Shown here: piece after piece, positions 24,953 to 36,030 of the stretch
Layout: each line of letters begins with the position of its first letter
Numbering within the stretch: the stretch's first letter is position 1
Assembly (NCBI GenBank): GCA_033182465.1
Contig: CP137325.1
Span: forward strand, 186,001 to 250,000
Direction: 5' to 3'
DNA from: Sanghuangporus weigelae
Lineage: Eukaryota > Basidiomycota > Agaricomycetes > Hymenochaetales > Hymenochaetaceae
Length of the DNA stretch: 64,000 bases
Program-made: the position numbers and the translations under genes
Notes under the pieces: model-generated
What the model was told of the DNA's origin: nothing
Seen by the model: only the letters and a program-made list of their open reading frames with translations
The model's database searches: none

Positions 24953-27900
24953 CGACACAGCCAACGACGAGGTCGTCCTTCCTCTTCATCTTCTCTTGCC
25001 TTCACGCTTCTCGATTTTGCTTTTATTTATGACTTCGACGCGTCCGCTACGATTTTTTGAACGATTTTTCATATTAGCATTGGACGAAACGAACGACGAG
25101 GATGATTTCACGTTCACGTACCCGCGCTGTTGTGTTGCGTTGTGCTTTCTACTGTGTATCTATTACCTTGCTTGCCTCCCCCTCCCTCTTTCTACATCGC
25201 GCCGGTCTTGATGACTATAGAGCAAGGATTCTTTGTCAGCATATCTCCTTTTCGTCTGTGCATAGTATATTAGTTCGTTGGTTGGCTTCACCTACCTGGG
25301 CCTGTTCCCTTGCTTTCCTCGCCTGCCTGTTTCTTTATTCTTAACGGAATGCCTTCTCTTGCTTCACCACCTGTCTTTTACGATTCTCTCATCCTGTTGC
25401 ACTAAACACATTCAATTTCATTCATTTTTTTTTTGTTTCTCGATGATGGTCTATATCTATCTGACTGACTGTACTCGCCTTGTCCTCTTCCTGTTTGTCT
25501 TCCATGTTTGCTCTTCGATATGCAAACGACGATGCAAAACAATTTACAAGAAATTGCATTCATTTTCGGCTTATACGATGTTGAGAGAGATGGAGGTTGA
25601 GGGTGAAAGGTGAAAACGACTCGTTGTAAAGGTGCAGCCAAGTACATAGGGTATACGTGCGTGCTACTGTGCTCGGTGTGAAAAGTTGCCATGGTCATCG
25701 TTGCAACCTCGACGACAACGTCAGGCACTTTCACTGTGCTGATTTGTCAGCAGATTCTCTCGTAATCACTACCCCACCCCACCCTCAAGGATAATTCGAT
25801 TTTCTCTCCCATTTTTTCAAACCATGCCATGAACCCACCTCCTCCATGTGCATCATCATTGCGGGCCCTACACAGACACCGACTCGTGTTCAGTGTCTCG
25901 TCGCTATGTTGCCAGCCTAGCAACATACAGTTTATTGTCCATGTCTCGATCGGCACATCCTTATCGCACCAAAGTCTCGCTCTCCTCAACACCATGACCA
26001 TTCCTCATCTTATCCAGCGACATCATCATCTGCCTCCGACGTCCGTTCGAACCTTAAATATCATGTATCATTACTTACTTTTATTTAGTTCAAAATTCCC
26101 TGACCAGCCGACCTGACCGAGAAACGGAGTTTACGTCCAATACGCATCGAGCAAAGTAAATACAAAGAATTACATATCAGTCCATATTTCCGGCTGTGCC
26201 GAGGTTCCTATATTAATCATCTCCGGCCCCAGAGGGGGGATTAGCGGAAGAATTCACTCGAAAGAAGGAAAGAAGAAGAGAAATGCAAGTGCTACTGAAT
26301 TGGGAGATAGAGTTTAGAACCAGGTGTACCACGCGCACGAGGCCTAAACCGTTTTGGGCGTCTAACAATAAGAGTCGGATTCTGAGCTAATTTAATTCGC
26401 GCGAGCTATGTGAGCTGGGTTTCTTTCTGGGTCTTTTGAGAATCCGCCGAAGAGTGGCAAGAAAAATCCAGGCTTGGTCAAGATTGTTCTGGGGTCGATG
26501 GATTCAATATATGCGTGATGTTCTGAATGTAAATTAAAATACCGACCTGAGGAAGAGTGAGGAAACGCAGGACTCGAAGAAAAACTCACAGTTCACTCGA
26601 TTATACTTAGACACGAAAGGTACAAAGCTACAAAAGCGGACGCTGATAGAGGGTGTGTGAACTTTCGGAGGATTGCAGGCACGGGCTTGGTTGGAGAAAC
26701 GAAACGATAGGTGATACACGGACGGCGGTTCCGGTGAGCGGAAGGGATCGTCAAGTTAAGAGACTGTATTATTGTGTGTAGGTCCTTGACGACGACGACG
26801 ATGGCTGTCCGCACAAAAGACTGGTGCTGAAGCACGAGGTTTTCTCGTGTCGGATGTTGCGAGGGCGAGATATACGGACGGTATAGGCGCGATCAATGCT
26901 GGAACTCAGTCTTGAATGTCATTGACAGTCCTTGCGTTGCATGACGCATTGAGTATTTTGAACGAGTGATCATGAAGATCGAAATGGTGATGACGCTCTA
27001 TGTACAAGTAGGCTGCGATGATATTGGTTAGATTTGCCACTATCCAATAAAATGTGGTGAAATTAAATCAGAACTCACCTCGGGTCGACAAACGTCGGAG
27101 CAGACGCTTTTGGTAGCCCAAACGCTCTGTGAAGGACCGAGGCACAGTGCCTACCCATCGATGCATGGGAACTGAGAAGCACCGTTGCTAGGGCTCGCCG
27201 CTCGCGCAATCCACACCAGACATCGAACAATAGCGTAGCAGCAAAAGATCGATGCTCCGATAGCTAGCGGGAGCTCCAGAGCTCCGACGAGCACCTAGAA
27301 GCTCAGGCCGGTAGACCAGCCAGAGCAGTCGCTCGCCATGATCCCGAAGGTATCTAGTACGAAGCAAAGACGAAGCTCTCGTGCATCAGGGTCCTAGTGA
27401 CTCAATCCGCAATCCACTCGCTCCTCCGACAAGGGGGCAAAGTTCACGAAAACAAAGTTCTCAAGAATCCGCGATCAGGGATTAGCCCGCACCTCGCTTG
27501 TCGCCGTCTGCCCGAGTCAGTCTCTCCACTTCGGGATTAAGCGTTAAGCTCATCCTTGTCCGAGTCAGGTTCCCCTCTGTTAGGGTTTGCTTCCGTCTCT
27601 GGTGGTCCGATGAGGGATAACAATAAGAGATGCATGGACCAAATCGGGAGACTGGGATCGCCCTATGGGCCTCTGACTGCCTCTGATTATCCTAAAGAGG
27701 GATAAAAATATGCTCTGAGAGCCTCGAGGCGGGTTAAGGTTTTCTTCCTTTGGGATGAGAAAGAAGTGGATCGGTGGTGTCCTGGCAGTAATGGTCTTGG
27801 TCTAGAGCTTTGTCGCCTGATCTGCGGCACATACAGGACCAAATCAGCGAGCTTGATGATTCCGACATCGGTCGTAGCAAAAGGTGCAGTAGTATTGACG

Positions 27901-28600
27901 AAAATTCGGGATTGATCAGCATCAGGATATACAGTAAAGCGGTAAAGAGTAACGGACGGACGTACTCGCGTACTTGCATACTCGCATCGCAGGATCATTC
28001 GATGACAAACAAGCCATGAATATGATTGAAACATGTGAAATACCTGTCCAGTAAGTACAACCTAGTGGTATTAAATCGCTTTCAGGTTTACAATCAGACT
28101 TCGGGACGAGATATCACGCCACCGAAGCATAGCCGATCCAGACAAGCATGATGCGCTTTCAACAGTTTTGTAGTTCACAGAACTTCAAGTCGATGCTTGA
28201 ATCGAGCATAATGCGTAACAGAACTCCCGTATCAGTTGCTCTGTGCATGAGAAAGAAACGATGTTACCAACTCCATACCCACCAAACTTTATATTGCATA
28301 TGAGGAAGAGAAGCAGAACCTCGGAGCCATGATGGAATCAGTTAGACTAGAGTTCCTGTCTCGTGGCGTACTATTCACCGGGAAGAAGTCGGATAGGCAT
28401 AACAGACGCAAGGGGTCTTCTGGAAGGGAACTTGGGGGAAAGCAAAAGCGTCGATCTCATTATTTGGAAACTCGTTCAAGCTCCGCTTCAATGATAAAGG
28501 AGATTTCCGTATATGTACATACATTGTACGGTTCTGCAAAATCAATCTACTCGTCAAAGGGAGATCTAAGTGAAGAAAACAGTACTAACGTTTCTCATCT
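24953..28600. other. Intergenic region downstream of HMG-B
   Basis: The first few hundred bases are T/C-rich, consistent with the HMG-B 3' UTR. No coding gene is supported in the rest. A GAC/CGA run lies at about 26,788-26,801. Open frames are short and without motifs. The interval ends where F-box homology of the array begins. Confidence 0.5.
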
Positions 28601-28949
28601 ATAGATCGCCCAAAATCCAGTGCGTCTTCGGGCTGTAGAGGTCCGCTTCTGTCCTGTACTAAGGGGCAGTTTCTGCTCCATGGTCTCGCAGAAAGGCTGG
28701 CTGAAAGAGAGCTGTCAACCGTCGTACAATTTGTCATGAAGGCGAATTACTCCAGCCGAATAGTCCATGAAGGACCAGATACGCACAAGGTGCTCCGCTG
28801 TTAGTTGTGGACGTGTAAAATAATTGTGGCAGAGGTGGCCGGAAAAAATAAAACAGGTTAGAAAGAATTGCAGCGATTGAATGCAATGACCAGCGCGTTT
28901 CTAGGTCCGAATATGTCCCCAGATCCGCGTGTGTAATCAATCGATCGGT

Positions 28950-30588
28950 AGCTCATGAGCTAGTGTGCATCCGGGTTGCAAAAGTCGCCTTTCGTCCTGA
29001 ATCGAGTGCGTCCGGGCTCCATGGCTTCTCTGTAACGCCATTCCTAATGGACCTGCCGAAGGGCTGAATGTCCTACAATACGTCATCCCAGCAAACCCGC
29101 TCCGACTGATACAGTCCGCGCTGATAGACGAGATTTTCTAGGAACAACTCTGGACGTTCAAAAATACGATCGTACAAGCAGCAGTGAAGACCGCGAGATA
29201 GTGCAAGAAAGCTGCAACTGCGTAGTCTCAATGTCACGATTTCGACCATCATGTCCAATGACCCTTCCAACCGAAGTACGTTGCATCTTCCCAACGAAGG
29301 CGCATTCGCACTCAACATGTCAATAGCTTTTAACATATCTCTTTCTGCAAGCCGAGGAAAGCCGACGCCTAGAGCCTAGAGATTGTCTAACAAACAAATG
29401 GCTTCAATCAAAACTCTAGGCCAGTTATCGTACTCTTCCAGTGGCTGCTCACCATGTAAGTATATTAGGTCATTCGTACTGCTCCGAATAGAACGCGCGA
29501 ACGAGAAGTCGAAACGTTGGAGATTCCTGTGAAATTGTAGGAATGAGAAAAGCGTTCTCGTAAGTTTTTGCATATCCGCCTTCCGTTGGCTCGTGGAGTA
29601 AGCGGCAATCGTACCGAGCTTAAAATCCTTGAGCCAAGGAAGAGAATCTCTGGTGTATGGCAAAAATTCCAGAGAAACAACATCAAGGAGAGTGAGCGAC
29701 TCGAGCGCAGTCGACATCTGAAGGAATTCGCTGAAGTCCGGTACATCAGACGGGCCACAAATAAGCAGATTGACAATATGATATGGGAGTCCCGGAAACA
29801 ATCCCTTAATTCCTGTGTAGTAGTTGCTGAAAAGTTCGATTGAACGAAGTTATGCTGTCAGTGCCGAGAGCTTATCCAAAGCATTATCTATGAAGCTAAG
29901 TGTAGATGGGGGAGTACAGGATCGTCGACATTCCCTAGAAGAACTTATACCGTGATCAATAAGGACTCTAAAGATACACATGAAGTGGCAATTGTGGCAG
30001 CGACATCTTCCCCAAAGTTGTCTCCCGTCCATGAAAACATACGAAGTGTAAAAGAAGCCCTTTTCAAATTGTGAGTGATGGAAGGTAACAAAGACGAGGG
30101 CACACACGTTTCTATTTTTCTTTGAAAACAGAGTCACATACAACTTGGTCTTGGAGTAGGTTATTCAGAGTATACTGGCTGACAACCAAATTCTTGGGCT
30201 TGGACAACGATCGAAGAATTGGGGTGATATTCTTCGTGAGTTCAACATGCCTCGCCTCATTGGTATTTCTGAGTTCATTATGCCCAGCTTGAGCACAAAG
30301 GTCGAGAAAGAGCTTAGGAATTGAGATTGAGCGCGCGAAGTGAGATATGCTTGAGAATATTATGAGGTCGGTTTTGTCAAGTAAAGAGATGATCCTGATC
30401 CAGAGTTCAATCGGCAACTGGTACCAGATCGAGAGTTCCTGAAGAGATTTCTGGCTTCTTCTTGAACGAGCTAGTGTTTCGGATAAGAAACGATTTTTTA
30501 GAAGCTCGAAAGCACTCTTGTGACGGTAGCGCGAAGATCTGCCCATGATGGCCATGAACGCGATACGTGAGTGATACGCGCGGATCAC
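28950..30588 (-). pseudogene. F-box protein gene, decayed copy 1
   Basis: The N-terminal 155 codons (30588-30124) are open and carry the F-box: WYQLPIELWIRIISLLDKTDL, matching the intact copy at 38.45-40.2 kb. Further down, blocks that align with the intact copy's leucine-rich part appear in shifting frames: MFSWTGDNFGEDVAA near 30.04 kb, GLFPGLPYHIVNLL near 29.8 kb, and FLALSRGLHCC with LVYQRGLYQSERVCWDDVL near 29.1 kb. A stop follows well before the C-terminus of the intact copy. Several stops and frame changes separate these blocks. One is probably an intron at the same position as in the paralogue (GTGTGTGCC...GAAAAG near 30.11-30.06 kb); the others look like real damage. An isolated C-terminal-like fragment may persist to about 28.6 kb. 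F-box proteins normally recruit substrates to SCF ubiquitin ligases. Confidence 0.7.
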
Positions 30589-30639
30589 GACGATTGAACC
30601 AGGATACCAAAAATAGCAAGTCTACGAGGTAAGCCAAAA

Positions 30640-30868
30640 CCAGTGAACCACTGTCATTATCAGCGGCATACCATCATTTGTTAATTCCCTTCCTTGAACA
30701 TGTACACTTCCAATGATGAGAGACGGGAACGATCTGATCTGGTACCGCGGAAGCACTATTGCTAGATGTAACATGTCATTACCATATTCTATCGTAACTG
30801 CGGAGAAGAATACGGGTTTGCGTAGCGAGTCAAAGCACCACCGATGATGCTCCCAATGCAAACGCACA
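30640..30868. repeat. F-box upstream flank (R region), copy 1
   Basis: About 230 bp upstream of decayed F-box copy 1 aligns with 50.10-50.32 kb. Shared stretches include ATGAGAGACGGGA/ATAAGAGACAGGA, CCGGAAGCACCATTG-like and AATACGAGTCTGCGTT-like sequence. At its right end the homology stops and HMG-A tail sequence begins at about 30,870, which is a duplication breakpoint. Confidence 0.6.
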
Positions 30869-30869
30869 C

Positions 30870-31800
30870 ACAGTCGGAAGCGGTCTTTATGTCTCGTGTT
30901 TCCTCATCGTCGTTTTACTCGCACGCCGCCGCACACGCGCAGAGTCGGTAACATGGAAATCTGGGTGTGGACGTAAGAATGGACGTCATCGTCAGCGCGA
31001 ATATGGATGTGGTCGCTCTTCCCGCCTTCGTCTGCGTCGGCTTCTGCTGGGGGTGGCACTGCTCCAAGCTCGGACGCAGGCTCAAGTACGGGTGCGGTGT
31101 CGACTCAAGTCCCGCACCCCTACCTGTCGTCGTACTCTTCTCTTACTGGATGGGCGGGGACGGCGTCGCCATTCGGTCCGCGTCATGGTCCCGGTTCTGG
31201 AATGTGTGCAAGTCCTTGGTGCTAGTGTGTATGAATCTGCGGGTTTCTCGGTAGACGAGACGAGTGCGAATGCGTTTTCATCCCCTACGTATGCCGGTGC
31301 TTGGTACGCATACGATCTAGTCCGACAGGGTATGAGCGGTGGATCTTCAATGGAAGATAGGTATGCTCCGAGTATAAGTGCGGGCGGAGAGATGGACGGC
31401 ATTGCGTTTGGACCTGGCCCGAACTCGGCGTCCACGCCCAGTCCGACTGACGGTCCCTTCGCTTCTCAAGATCAGAATTCACAGCAGCAACAGGGTCTTT
31501 TTGTACCCCACACTCCAGGTCCATCTCAGCGTGCAAACCAGAGTCAAAGCACATCTGTGTTCTCTCCTCCTTTCTCGAACAGTGTAGCCTTCTCGCCATT
31601 GCAGTACCCTTATGGCGGGTCGTCTCCTTCTCCAGGTTCGGTTCCGAGCCCGTCCCATGAAGCCAGTCATCCTAGTAACGTGGGTAGTGGGCTCGCGCAG
31701 AGATATATAACGTCACGTATGACCTTGATCGCTACCCCTCCGGTTCATCACTTACTGGTGCTGGGATGGGCGGATCGCCGTACCAGCGGACGCCAAGAAA
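30870..31800 (+). pseudogene. HMG-A C-terminal tail fragment 1 (no HMG box)
   Basis: This matches the last exon of HMG-A from about nt 3036 down to its end. Recognisable blocks include SLFPPSSASASAGGGTAPSSDAG, SSYSSLTGWAGTASPF, YAPSISAGGEMDGIAFGPGPN and SVFSPPFSNSV. The first part and the later part are in different frames, with a shift near 31.2 kb, and another stop lies near 30.95 kb. The region coding the DNA-binding box is absent, so this cannot be a working transcription factor. Near its 3' end about 170 bp present in tail fragment 2 are missing, joining the coding tail directly to the pyrimidine-rich flank. Confidence 0.8.
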
Positions 31801-32513
31801 ATTCAAACTATGCATATCTTTCTTTTCCTCCCTTTATCCTTCTTTTTTTTTTTAATGCAGAACGTACGGATATGTCTCGACGGTCTGTTCGTATGCCATC
31901 TCCGATTTTTTTTCGATGTTCTTCCTTCTATTGTTGTTTCTCGATCCAGGATTGTGTTTTTACCCCTGCTTTCTGCAGGACTGGGTTGTATACCCGCTAT
32001 GCCCTTCTTTCTTTCTTACCATGTTTGTCTTCTGGAGCTTCCGATGTTTGTTTTATTTAGTCTTTCTCCTCCCTTCCCTGAACCTTCACTTCTCCTTCCG
32101 TTTCTTTCCTGCCTCCAGGACTTTGCTCTCTTTTTCCTCTTTGAGTTCTTCAAGCATCGTAAGTGATTGGATTGTGATCTGGAAACTGTTAGCTCTGTGA
32201 TTTGAAATGTATCTATATAGAACAGGCGGACGCGTGCATGTATACACGAATATGACATCCGTCTTCAAGATTCTCTTTTAATTCTGACATTCCATTCTTC
32301 GCGGGCCATTAGCATGTATTGAAAACTCTCTGAGACGGCTCAGGCACGAAATGTACATACTCGATCAGTACTGTATACGGCAAGATCGGATTCATTTGAT
32401 AATTTTGTTTTTCTGGTGGTGAAAACGTATACAAACCGGTGACGTAGTACGTACATCATGGAACAGCACTAGTACCACTACTGGGAATTGCGAAGTAAGT
32501 ATCCGCGCCATTA
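31800..32513. repeat. HMG-A 3' flank, array copy 1
   Basis: This is the duplicated non-coding flank between the HMG tail (+) and the coiled-coil copy (-), homologous to 1.0-1.88 kb (inverted), 36.1-36.88 kb, and 41.06-41.55 with 47.97-48.23 kb. It shares the AACAGGCGGACGCGTGCA and ACATCCGTCTTCA stretches. It is interrupted at its right end by the 405-bp inverted-repeat insertion. Confidence 0.7.
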
Positions 32514-32918
32514 GAGCATATCGGCAACAGTCAAAAATTCGGACCATATCAAAAAATGATACCGCGCTATCGAAAAATGACAGTTACCTAAATCGCTACG
32601 CGGTAGCCACGTCTCGCTTACGTTGAGTCTCAGTTTTGTGACCGAACTTCTGCTTGTATTGCAAACTTGTCCCCTCCAGTATGCAAACTGACATCACATA
32701 AAGAGCAGTATAGTGAATGCTAAGTGAATCACAGAGCTGCCAACATATGCAACATTTTCTATGAGTTTAGCTGTGGTCTTCAGTGTGTGCATCCGACTGG
32801 ATGTCACTTACTATTCCTCGAAAGGCTATCATTAATTAGAGCCCCACCTTCCTTACAGGGCTTACAAAAATATGAGCCGACACCTTATCAAAACTTGAAA
32901 CACGTTGCCAATATGCTC
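32514..32918. mobile_element. Non-autonomous DNA transposon (MITE) with GAGCATAT inverted termini
   Basis: The paralogous stretch at about 48.22 kb reads GCCATTATTGTATG without interruption. Here 405 bp are inserted after GCCATTA. The ends are inverted repeats: GAGCATATCGGCAAC on the left and the complement of GAGCATATTGGCAAC on the right, 15 bp with one mismatch, each flanked by TA. It contains no coding capacity. A TA target duplication would suggest a Tc1/mariner-type MITE. Sliding the boundaries by one base gives a 3-bp duplication, which would suggest PIF/Harbinger. I cannot decide between them. Confidence 0.75.
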
Positions 32919-32920
32919 TA

Positions 32921-33904
32921 TTATTGTATGTTTGGAGTCACGGTAATAACCTCTACCCCTGCATCCGCTGGTGCTTCAAGTTTCCTCCTGAGACGCTCAG
33001 TTTTCTCAAATTGGCGATCCAATTTGGCAGTGAGATTATACCTGTAGATTCGCGATTGGTAATCCGCATCTTCCTGATGTTTCATATCTTTCGCACTTCG
33101 ATGTAACTTTACGACATCAGAATGATATAGGACCGCTGTCCTTCTGGTAGTCGCGGCGGAGGCTTGTTCGCTGGTCGACTGCTGTCGCAATTCTAGTCGT
33201 TTGCTATCGAGTTGATAATATTCGCGTCTGAGCTTATAAGCTTCTCCCCAGTTGTATGTATTGTAAAGTTTATCCAGTGCGTCGACGGCTTTGTTCAAGT
33301 ATGAGAGAACGTCTATCGTTTTGTCAATAGGGCATATGGGCAGGACCTTGAGTATGTTCTCGGAAAACGCCTCCGTATCGGCGTTTGGCTTGTCATTACT
33401 ATTCCCGTCAGCGCCAAAACCCATATCTTTCTGCTCGACAACTTCACGATGTGCCCGTTGGAGGTCTTTGACGGCGTCCTTTAGTTCAAGGCTCGCCCTT
33501 TTAATTTCCGCCTTCTCTTTCTTATGGCGGGAAACATATTCGCGTTTCTGTCGTGCTGCGAGATAAAGGACCACCTTTTCCCGATAGTGCTCGAAGCAGC
33601 GACGTTTAGTGGCTATGACAATGTATTGCTGATATAACTCATCGATGAACCCTTTTGCCGTCTTGAGAAGTTCGTCATCGAGTTTGTCAGCTGCAGGACT
33701 GGATGTAGTATGGCTGCTCGGGGCGTGGTCGGAAGGAGGAATGATTTGTATTAGTAGCTTCGGACGACTTGGAAGGGCTCACCTGCCGCCATTAGCATCA
33801 TTGGAACCATTGGCACTTTGGGTAAAACTTATACGGGATAGCCGATGCCGCAGGCCGCGCTCTGTACGCTTTGAATCTGGTGAAGGATTTCCGGCACTGG
33901 CCAT
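32921..33904 (-). pseudogene. Coiled-coil protein, copy 2, with premature stop
   Basis: This is the same family as the copy at the left edge. The start is MASAGNPSPDSKRTERG at 33904. The frame meets a TGA at 33781-33779, where copies 3 and 4 have GGA and AGA. Downstream the same frame stays open for about 285 codons, through LYLAARQKREYVSRH, DLQRAHREV and YNLTAKLDRQFEKTERLRR. The terminal TAA is the complement of the TTA beside the inserted MITE, so the insertion sits directly against the C-terminus and may have reset it. Either this is a recent single-nonsense pseudogene, or translation starts at an internal Met. The promoter-like upstream sequence is preserved. Confidence 0.7.
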
Positions 33905-33961
33905 GTTCCAGCCAGGAGTGAAGACGTTCACAAGATGCCAAGGAGGAAGGCCAGATAGGTC

Positions 33962-33973
33962 CTTTTTATATGC
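33962..33973 (-). promoter_or_regulatory. TATA box upstream of coiled-coil copy 2
   Basis: On the minus strand the sequence reads GCATATAAAAAGG, about 60 bp upstream of the MASAG start codon. The same element stands at the same distance before copies 3 and 4, within a block of near-identical upstream sequence. Confidence 0.6.
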
Positions 33974-34089
33974 AATCGTTTGCGTTATGGGCGGCTTGAC
34001 AATCACGGAAGATGCTAGGCAACGCTTTGTTATTCTGCCGGACATGTTTGCTTCACTGCTTCCTTGCCTGTTGGAAGAAAGCAAATTAG

Positions 34090-34338
34090 TGCATTGTGCG
34101 TAATGAAGAGGTTAACTCTGAATAGCAGTCTGTGGTCTGTAACGAAATGTACCTCAAAAAGAGTATTTTATAGTTGATATATTGTCCTATGGTATATGGA
34201 AAGCAGTGAAGACCGATATGGAGAGGTGATATAGGCTCGTTTACTGGAAGAGTATTGAAAAGACCCGGCCATTGAAACAGAACGTGGTATCCATAAAAAA
34301 GGTCTACAATTCTACATGAATAGTTCGCTCGGTGTCAA
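34090..34338. repeat. Array spacer S, copy 1
   Basis: About 250 bp upstream of the coiled-coil copy, homologous to 38.08-38.30 and 49.38-49.60 kb. Shared stretches include TATTGTCCTATGGTATATGGAA and AGGTCTACRATTCTACATGAA. In the other two places an F-box gene follows; here HMG tail fragment 2 follows directly, which marks a unit boundary or a deletion. Confidence 0.7.
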
Positions 34339-34339
34339 A

Positions 34340-36030
34340 GCACGATGATGCTCCCGATGCAAACGCACGCACAGTCGAAAGCGGCCTTTATGTCTCCTGT
34401 TTCCTCACCGTCATTTTCCTCACATGCCGCCACACACGCGCAGAGTCGGGAACAGGGAAATCTGGGTGTGGACGTAAGATGGACGTCAACGTCAGCGCGG
34501 ACATGGATATGGCTGTTGACGTCGCTCTTCCCGCCTTCGTCTTCGTCGGTTTCTGCTGGGGGTGACACTGCTCCAAGCTCGGATGCAGGGTCGACTCAAG
34601 TCCCGCTCCCCCACCTGTCGTCGTACTCTTCTCTTACTGGATGGGCGGGGACGGCGTCGCCATTCAGTCCGCGTCACGGTCCCGGTTCTGGAATGAGTGC
34701 AAGTCCTGGTGCTAGTGTGTATAAAAACGCGGGTTTCTCGGTAGACAAGACGAGTGCGAATGCGTTTTCATCCCCTACGTATGCCGGTGCTTGGTATGCA
34801 TACGATCTAGTCGGGCAGGGTATGAGTGGTGGTGGATCTTCAACGGAAGATAGGTAGTATGCGCCGAGTATAAGTGCGGGCGGAGAGATGGACGGCATTG
34901 CGTTTGGACCTGGCCCGAACTCGGCGTCCACGCCCAGTCCGATTGAGGGTCCCTTCACTTCTCAATGTCAGAATTCACAACAGAAACGTATTCTTTTTAC
35001 ACCTCACACTCCAGGTCCATCTCAGAGGGAAGGCCAGAGTAGGGCTCCGACCGTATGCGTATAACCCGTATACGGGCTGTCCGTATACGGGTACGGCCGT
35101 ATCCGTATGACACAATAAGAGCAAAACATACGGGCCGTATATATGCGGCCGTATCCGTATTCAAAGGTCTGAAAATTTGACGTTTACGGCTTATACGCCG
35201 TATACGGGAGCTAAGGTCCCGTGTCTCCCGGTAGCATAGAATTAGGTATATTTTATGCCATTTTTGGTGATTTGGCAGATCACTTACTTGAAAAGTATAT
35301 TCCCGGGCTACCAAAATGAGGAAGGGACTGCCGTCTTCAATACAGTACTGTTCCCACGCATCTCCTTTCTATCGCAGTCCACTGGATTTGTCCGCTGCGC
35401 CCTTCTTTTGGCAGGGGTGAACAACTTGAAGTGCGGTATTTGCGCTATGTAAGGTCAAGATAACTCGAAATGATCATGTTCAACTCATTTTATTTCTATT
35501 CTACAGTTTCTGCTCTGTAACTGCCGTATACGGCGTATTCCCCGTATACGAGCTATCCGTATCCGTATAACGGTCTGGTGTGCCATATGTACGGGCGTAT
35601 ATATACGCCCGTATCCGTATGAAACTTCTTTTATACGACCGTACCCGTATACGGATACGGTCGGAGCCCTAGGCCAGAGTCAAAGCACATCTGTGTTCTC
35701 TCCTCCTCTCTCGAACAGTGTAGCCCTCTCGCCATTGCAGTATCCATATGGCGGATCGTCTCCTTCTCCAGGTTCGGTTCCGAGCCCGTCCCACGGAGCT
35801 AGTCATCCTAGTAACGTTGGTGCTGGGTTCGTGCAGGGGTATATAAGCAGGCATCCCATGCATGCGCATGGGAGTCCTGGCGAGCCTGTTCCTGCCTCCG
35901 GTATTGGCGGTGGTGGAAACGTCACGTATGTGCTTGATCGGTACCCTTCCGGATCGTTGTTTACTGTGAACTGGTGCTGGGATGGGCGGAGCGCCGTACC
36001 AACGGACGAAGGAAAGAAGGAAGTAAAATC
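34340..36030 (+). pseudogene. HMG-A C-terminal tail fragment 2, interrupted by a hAT MITE
   Basis: This matches the HMG-A last exon from about nt 3036 to its end. Blocks include MMLPMQTHAQSKAAFMSPVSS, TSLFPPSSSSVSAGGDTAP, SSYSSLTGWAGTASPF, GQGMSGG, YAPSISAGGEMDGIAF and, after the transposon, STSVFSPPLSNSVALSPLQYPYG and GGGGNVTYVLDRYPSGS. An in-frame TAG at 34855-34857 precedes YAPSIS, and the 632-bp insertion at 35040-35671 splits the frame again. The HMG box is absent. The left breakpoint is the same as in tail fragment 1, so both descend from one original duplication. Confidence 0.8.
35040..35671. mobile_element. hAT-type MITE with 8-bp target duplication
   Basis: The element is 632 bp. 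Its termini are perfect 17-bp inverted repeats, TAGGGCTCCGACCGTAT, and it is flanked by an 8-bp direct repeat GGCCAGAG (35032-35039 and 35672-35679). The homologous positions in HMG-A (about nt 2215) and tail fragment 1 (about 31,540) lack the insertion. An 8-bp duplication and TAGGG ends are characteristic of the hAT superfamily. Both subterminal regions are packed with CCGTATACGG-type palindromes and CCGTATCCGTAT variants, candidate transposase-binding sites. No transposase is encoded, so it must have been mobilised in trans. Confidence 0.9.
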
